From an uncultured Collinsella sp. (GTDB lineage Bacteria > Actinomycetota > Coriobacteriia > Coriobacteriales > Coriobacteriaceae), in the NCBI GenBank assembly GCA_937997605.1, contig CALLFD010000389.1, forward strand, positions 1 through 10,980: a stretch of 10,980 nt of DNA. The letters are read 5' to 3'. The notes beneath the pieces are model-generated. The model saw nothing but the letters and a program-made list of their open reading frames with translations. It ran no database searches and was not told where the DNA came from. This document shows, in pieces, positions 7,410-10,980 of this stretch (position 1 is the first letter of the stretch; the number at the start of each line of letters is the position of its first letter). The position numbers and the translations under genes were made by a program.

Positions 7410-7992
7410 CGCAGGACTCCTCAGAGGTCTCGGCGGGCGTGTAGGTGTAATACTGGGCTGCTTTAGCAGCAGGCTTCTGTGCATCATTGTCACCAGCAGC
7501 GACATCGTCCCCGGCTTCGCCAATCAGGACACGCTCGGTCGGCTGCTCGGCTTCTTCGGCAGCAGAAAGCTTGCACTCAGCGTCGGCCGCGGGAGCCTTC
7601 ACCTTGTTAAAGAGTTTCTGCACGGCACCTGCCGCAGAATCAGTCACGCTCGACACAGCATTGCTGGCCTCGGCCATGCTACCGGTGACCTCAGAAATGT
7701 CGCGAACCACGGCTTCGACCTCTACGAGATTGGAGGTAAGGGCATCAACTGCCGTCTTGCTCGACTTAAGCAGCGGCTCCATCTGGGCAAGCGCCGGCGT
7801 AAGCTCATCGACAGCGCCATCGAGCTTTGCCACCACAGGCTGAGCCTCGGCGATGGTGTTGTTGAGGTCGTTAACGGTCTTATCGAGCGAGTCGACAACG
7901 GTGCGGGTCTTGCGCAGGGTAAGCGCGAGCTCAACGATGGCCCACACGCCGGCAACAGCGAGCAGCAGCAGGGCGATTTGAATGGGACTCAT
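7402..7992 (-). CDS. DUF948-like single-pass membrane coiled-coil protein
   Basis: A 196-residue protein with one N-terminal membrane segment (about 5-25, IQIALLLLAVAGVWAIVEL) and a long helical stretch (27-130) with regular hydrophobic spacing: LRKTRTVVDSLDKTVNDLNN, later LTPALAQMEPLLKSSKTAVD and VVRDISEVTGSMAEASNAV. The C-terminal 60 residues are Ala/Glu/Asp-rich and probably disordered. This layout fits the DUF948 family (for example Bacillus YtxG), whose function is not established; ytxG in Bacillus is reported as part of the general stress regulon, which agrees with the sigma factor two genes downstream here. The ATG at 7992 has GGGAGG 5 bases before it and puts the membrane segment at the very N-terminus; a longer form from 8070 is not supported. 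It overlaps the RsbW-like gene by 8 bases and is first in the block. Confidence 0.72.
   Translation of the reverse strand: MSPIQIALLLLAVAGVWAIVELALTLRKTRTVVDSLDKTVNDLNNTIAEAQPVVAKLDGAVDELTPALAQMEPLLKSSKTAVDALTSNLVEVEAVVRDISEVTGSMAEASNAVSSVTDSAAGAVQKLFNKVKAPAADAECKLSAAEEAEQPTERVLIGEAGDDVAAGDNDAQKPAAKAAQYYTYTPAETSEESCDE
7417..7422 (-). promoter_or_regulatory. Shine-Dalgarno of the RsbW-like gene
   Basis: GAGGAG lies 7 bases before the ATG at 7409, within the end of the DUF948-like gene, and supports this start over a longer reading from 7523. Confidence 0.75.
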
Positions 7993-7997
7993 ACAAG

Positions 7998-8003
7998 CCT
8001 CCC
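7998..8003 (-). promoter_or_regulatory. Shine-Dalgarno of the DUF948-like gene
   Basis: GGGAGG lies 5 bases before the ATG at 7992 and fixes the start at the beginning of the membrane segment. Confidence 0.75.
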
Positions 8004-8032
8004 AAAGGAATCGATATACAGACGGTTTCCAT

Positions 8033-8050
8033 GGTACCCCAAAGGGGACC
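8033..8050. repeat. Imperfect inverted repeat in the rarA / DUF948 gap
   Basis: GGTACCCC and GGGGACC flank AAA, giving a stem of seven pairs with one bulged base. No T-tract follows on either strand, so it is not a convincing terminator. It lies about 40 bases upstream of the DUF948-like ATG in the 100-base gap (7993-8092) that must hold any promoter for the sigma-factor block. It could be an operator or a leader hairpin; chance is possible. Confidence 0.35.
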
Positions 8051-8092
8051 GAACATGCCATGAGCAGCAACGTGGGACAAAATTATCAGCAG

Positions 8093-9448
8093 CTACTTCG
8101 GTGCATTCCCGCTGCGGTCGCGTTCACTTTGCTCTACGCGCCATTCTTCCCAACCGCGGCCGGCAGGCTGCCAAAATGCACCGCGTTCCAAGCCTTCGGG
8201 CAAATAGCGCTGATCGACCCAGCCTTCGGGATAATCGTGCGGATACTTATACACACCGTATTCATCGCTGCCCGGGCGATGGCGATCGCGCAGGTAGCTG
8301 GGCACCTCGCGAAGACCACTGCTGTGGATATCGGCTAGCGCCGCATCGATCGAGGCCTCGCACGCATTGGACTTGGGCGCCAAGCACACATAGAGCGCAG
8401 CTTGTGCAAGGTTAATGCGACATTCAGGATAGCCAATAACTTCAGCAGATTTAAAGGCAGCATGCGCCACCAAAAGCGCCTGCGGGTCGGCGTTGCCAAC
8501 ATCCTCAGAAGCGTGAATCATAATGCGGCGAGCGATAAACTTAGGATCCTCCCCAGCATCGATCATGCGCGCGAGCCAATAGATCGTGGCATCGGGATCG
8601 CTACCGCGCATAGACTTAATAAACGCACTGATGATGTCGTAGTGCATGTCGCCGTTTTTGTCATACGTAAAGCCGCGACGCGGGTTGGCGATCTTCACGT
8701 CATCCACGGTGATGGGATAGCGCTCCCCCGCCGCAGGCGCTGGCGTTCCCTCGGTATCGGGACGCGTGACGGCAATCTCGCTCGCAAGCTCAAGCGTCGT
8801 GAGCGCCGAGCGAGCGTCACCCGCTGCCAGCGTGCAAATGGTCTTGACCGTATCCTCATCGGCCGAGAACTTACCGTTCAAACCCTGCGGTGCCTCAAGC
8901 GCACGTTCAATAAGCGTGGCGATATCCTCATCCTTCAGATGCTCAAGCTCCACGACGCGACCACGTGAGAGCAGTGCCGAGTTGACCTCGAAGTACGGGT
9001 TCTCTGTCGTAGCGCCAATCATAATGACGGTACGGTTCTCAACTGCATGCAGCAAGGCATCCTGCTGCGACTTAGAGAAGCGGTGAATCTCATCGATGAA
9101 TAGAATGGTGCGGCGGTCGTACGTATTCAGGCGCGTCTTGGCCTCATCAATCACACGACGCAGGTCCTTCACGGTACCCGTGACGGCGCTGACCTCGACA
9201 AACTCGCTCTTGGTATGGTTGGCGATAATGTGGGCCAGCGTCGTCTTGCCCGTACCGGCAGGCCCGTACAGAATCACGCTCGAAAGCACGTCGTGCTCGA
9301 TCGCGGCACGCAGCCATGAACCCTTACCGACGGCCTTTTGCTGGCCCACGTACTCGTCGAGCGAATTGGGGCGCATGCGCACCGCAAGCGGCGCATTCTG
9401 AAAGGAACGCTCGCGCGTCGAAGCAGAAAAAAGGTCGTCCATAGCCAT
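8093..9448 (-). CDS. rarA: Replication-associated recombination protein A (RarA/MgsA)
   Basis: A 451-residue AAA+ ATPase of the RarA/Mgs1/WRNIP1 family that acts at stalled replication forks in the cytosol. The Walker A motif is YGPAGTGKTT (61-70), Walker B is ILFIDEIHRF (115-124), sensor 1 is GATTENP (145-151), and SRGR (161-164) carries the probable arginine finger. The C-terminal tetramerisation domain shows the classic DMHYDIISAFIKSMRGSDPD (267-286), WLARMIDAGEDPKFIARR (291-308) and the HASEDVGNADPQAL block. Length is normal. The start is uncertain: ATG at 9448 (MAMDDLF), ATG at 9442 (MDDLF) and TTG at 9460 are in frame and none has a strong ribosome site; 9448 is a compromise. It is separated from the dgt-like gene by 54 bases and from the next gene by 100 bases, so it may have its own promoter. 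Confidence 0.96.
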   Translation of the reverse strand: MAMDDLFSASTRERSFQNAPLAVRMRPNSLDEYVGQQKAVGKGSWLRAAIEHDVLSSVILYGPAGTGKTTLAHIIANHTKSEFVEVSAVTGTVKDLRRVIDEAKTRLNTYDRRTILFIDEIHRFSKSQQDALLHAVENRTVIMIGATTENPYFEVNSALLSRGRVVELEHLKDEDIATLIERALEAPQGLNGKFSADEDTVKTICTLAAGDARSALTTLELASEIAVTRPDTEGTPAPAAGERYPITVDDVKIANPRRGFTYDKNGDMHYDIISAFIKSMRGSDPDATIYWLARMIDAGEDPKFIARRIMIHASEDVGNADPQALLVAHAAFKSAEVIGYPECRINLAQAALYVCLAPKSNACEASIDAALADIHSSGLREVPSYLRDRHRPGSDEYGVYKYPHDYPEGWVDQRYLPEGLERGAFWQPAGRGWEEWRVEQSERDRSGNAPK

Positions 9449-9481
9449 CCCGTGTATCAATCAAAAACGTTTTCCACTAAC

Positions 9482-9487
9482 AGTATA
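9482..9487 (-). promoter_or_regulatory. Candidate -10 element upstream of rarA
   Basis: TATACT (five of six bases match TATAAT) lies 33 bases before the rarA ATG at 9448 in an AT-rich 54-base gap. No convincing -35 is found 16-18 bases upstream, so the call rests on a single element. Confidence 0.3.
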
Positions 9488-9502
9488 CCGAATTTATACG
9501 AA

Positions 9503-10750
9503 CTACCGTTCGTTAATATAGGTACGGTGCGGAAACTTCAATCCCGGAAACAGCTTGCTCGTGAGCTCGCAGAAATAACCGTCCGTCATGCTCGCAATGT
9601 AATCCACGACCGCCTGGTCCTTATCGTTCTGCCAGGCATAGGCGCGATCGTAGTAGGAAAGCTGCTGCTCGATGCGAGAAATGTGGTGCTTAAAGATATA
9701 CGAAGACTCGTCACCTTCGTTTATATCCTGCAGGCAACGATCGTAAAGCTTTTCGAAGGCTTCGCGCAGCTCCACCTCGGAATCGCCTTCGATACCGCCC
9801 TTGCTATAGATCTTCTCGTAGTTCTCGCGCTTGGCTCGGCGGATTTCCTCAAACAGGTCCTCGCTCATCTCGATGCGCGGCTTACCATAGCTGTGCTCAA
9901 CGATATCGATGGAGGCATGCGTGAGGATCCAACTGTTGTAGGCACCGCCCCGGCCATCATCAAAAGCGTCGGGTGACAGCAGGCCCGCCGCGATCGCATC
10001 CTGACGGTCACGACCGGCGTAGGCAAGAATATCCGAGATGCGAACGACGCAGCCCTCGAGCGTCATGGGACACAGATGCCCAATTGCGCTATAGCCCGTG
10101 GCAATGCAATCCTCAACCGTCTGGTCAAACTGGTCAAAGGAGCTCATGTCCGAGAGCTCAAACACACGCTGCTCGTACTCGCCGTTATGGCATAGCACGC
10201 CGTCGAGCGTCTGGAGCGACACGTTGCGGCCGTACAGTGTGTCGAGCACGCGGACCGACTGCACGTTATGGAAAAAATAACGCCCCGTACGCTCATGATA
10301 GATATCGTTGAGGAAGCGCTCGCCGGCATGGCCGAAAGGCGTGTGTCCCAAGTCGTGACCCAGGCCAATCGCCTCGATCAGATCGCAATTGAGCCCCAGG
10401 GCGCGACCGATATCGCGCGCAATGCGCGAGACAAGCTGCACGTGCAAACCGCGGCGTGACAGATCGTCATTGCTACGGAAGCTAAAGACCTGCGTTTTGC
10501 CTGCATAACGGGTGTATGCGGGCAGATGCAAAATCTTTTCGGTATCGCGCATAAAGGCCGGACGCATGAGCGTGCCTTTGTCGGCGGCGCGATCAATACG
10601 ACGAATGACCTGATCGTCGTTGCAACGATACGGGTTGACATAGCCCGAAGCACGATCGGCGGTAATGCGCTCGACAAGTTCGGGCGACAACGCCGAGGGA
10701 ATACGGTCCATGCGCGCCTTAATGACGACCGTTTCTTGATTAGATGCCAT
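9503..10750 (-). CDS. dgt: HD-domain dNTP triphosphohydrolase (dGTPase-like)
   Basis: A 415-residue cytosolic HD-superfamily enzyme. Family members hydrolyse dNTPs to deoxynucleoside plus triphosphate and help set dNTP pools. Metal ligands can be placed at His103 (GLHVQLVSRIARDIGRAL), His132-Asp133 (IGLGHDLGHTPFGHAGE, 128-144) and Asp240 (RISDILAYAGRDRQDA, 237-252). RDTEKILHLPAYTRYAGKTQ (68-87) matches the conserved RDRxRILHsxAFRRLxxKTQV segment of dGTPases, and LDGVLCHNGEYEQ (182-194) follows the family HHGEYE-like turn. The C-terminal half is helical and less conserved. The ATG at 10750 is preferred over an in-frame start at 10777 because AAGGAG lies 6 bases upstream. The gene starts 31 bases after the prepilin-peptidase stop. 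The nucleotide specificity is not readable from sequence, so a broader dNTPase role remains possible. Confidence 0.88.
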   Translation of the reverse strand: MASNQETVVIKARMDRIPSALSPELVERITADRASGYVNPYRCNDDQVIRRIDRAADKGTLMRPAFMRDTEKILHLPAYTRYAGKTQVFSFRSNDDLSRRGLHVQLVSRIARDIGRALGLNCDLIEAIGLGHDLGHTPFGHAGERFLNDIYHERTGRYFFHNVQSVRVLDTLYGRNVSLQTLDGVLCHNGEYEQRVFELSDMSSFDQFDQTVEDCIATGYSAIGHLCPMTLEGCVVRISDILAYAGRDRQDAIAAGLLSPDAFDDGRGGAYNSWILTHASIDIVEHSYGKPRIEMSEDLFEEIRRAKRENYEKIYSKGGIEGDSEVELREAFEKLYDRCLQDINEGDESSYIFKHHISRIEQQLSYYDRAYAWQNDKDQAVVDYIASMTDGYFCELTSKLFPGLKFPHRTYINER

Positions 10751-10756
10751 GGCATG

Positions 10757-10762
10757 CTCCTT
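10757..10762 (-). promoter_or_regulatory. Shine-Dalgarno of the dgt-like gene
   Basis: AAGGAG lies 6 bases before the ATG at 10750, in the 31-base gap after the prepilin-peptidase stop, and decides the start. Confidence 0.75.
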
Positions 10763-10781
10763 AAGAAGGACGCGCAATCGG

Positions 10782-10980
10782 TTACAAAGTGCAGCCCACG
10801 ACCTCGATTATGGCAAAAATCGGCACTAAAAACGGGAGCAATGGCAGGGAGCGCGATTTTGTGAAGAGGCAGGAAAGGGCCAGAGCCAGGAGTGCGACGG
10901 CAAATGCCACGATGCCACCCATAGGGTCGAGCGTGCAAAGCGCGAAGAGCGCCTTGGCATCCCCCATGCCGATGCCCGGG
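10782..10980 (-). CDS. A24-family prepilin peptidase, C-terminal end (cut by window edge)
   Basis: The last 65 codons of a gene that enters from the right edge. The frame is open to the edge and reads PGIGMGDAKALFAL, so the Met inside it is not a start. GMGDAK matches the GxGDxK motif of type IV prepilin / archaellin-type aspartic peptidases (family A24), which contains the second catalytic Asp. Two hydrophobic segments follow (GGIVAFAVALLALALSCLF and LPFLVPIFAIIEVVG), separated by a short basic loop (TKSRS), and PLLPFLVP matches the family's conserved PFLPFL-type end. Such enzymes sit in the inner membrane and cleave, and in some cases methylate, the N-terminus of pilin-like proteins for type IV pili, Tad pili, competence or type II secretion. 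Which system it serves cannot be seen from this fragment. Confidence 0.8.
   Translation of the reverse strand, partial: PGIGMGDAKALFALCTLDPMGGIVAFAVALLALALSCLFTKSRSLPLLPFLVPIFAIIEVVGCTL

Noticed and set aside
8033..8050. Inverted repeat as a rarA terminator
   Set aside because: No T-tract follows on the minus strand and the stem has a bulge.
8033..8065. Possible SigB-type promoter (GTTCGG and GGGTAC) before the DUF948-like gene on the minus strand
   Set aside because: The spacing is 9 bases where about 12-15 is expected, and the -35 match is poor.
7210..8415. 401-codon plus-strand open frame across the DUF948-like gene and the rarA end
   Set aside because: It crosses two supported minus-strand genes and their gap, with no motif or ribosome site.

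Overview
All ten genes in this window lie on the minus strand, packed with gaps or overlaps of a few bases. Base composition is GC-rich (estimated by eye at nearly 60%). The mix of an actinobacterial-looking alaS-ruvX-mltG order, a SigB/SigF-type sigma factor beside an RsbW-like protein, and the general protein style suggests an Actinomycetota gut anaerobe of the Coriobacteriia, probably Collinsella or a close relative. That assignment is an inference from style and gene order and was not tested by any search.

In the direction of transcription (right to left): the end of an A24-type prepilin peptidase gene (10782 to the right edge), an HD-domain dNTP triphosphohydrolase (dgt-like, 9503-10750), the replication-associated AAA+ ATPase RarA (8093-9448), then a coupled block made of a DUF948-like membrane coiled-coil protein (7402-7992), a small degenerate RsbW-like protein (7032-7409), a SigB/SigF-family sigma factor (6239-7030) and an AI-2E/PerM-family membrane protein (4833-6242). 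A strong intrinsic terminator (about 4753-4781) closes this block.

A second unit begins right behind the terminator: alaS (2023-4680), ruvX (1577-2005), mltG (151-1584) and yqeG (1-149, cut by the left edge). A candidate promoter with an extended -10 element lies between the terminator and alaS. This order combines tRNA charging, a YqgF-fold nuclease and a cell-wall lytic transglycosylase, and a similar order is found in other bacteria.

Most of the window is ordinary chromosomal core. The part most worth a second look is the 8.0-4.8 kb block: a group-3-type sigma factor is translationally linked to a partner protein that keeps the outline of an RsbW/SpoIIAB ATPase but lacks recognisable ATP-binding residues, and both are bracketed by two membrane proteins of unclear function. 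I found no tRNA, rRNA, CRISPR array, insertion sequence or phage gene. There is no gene-free stretch longer than about 150 bases.
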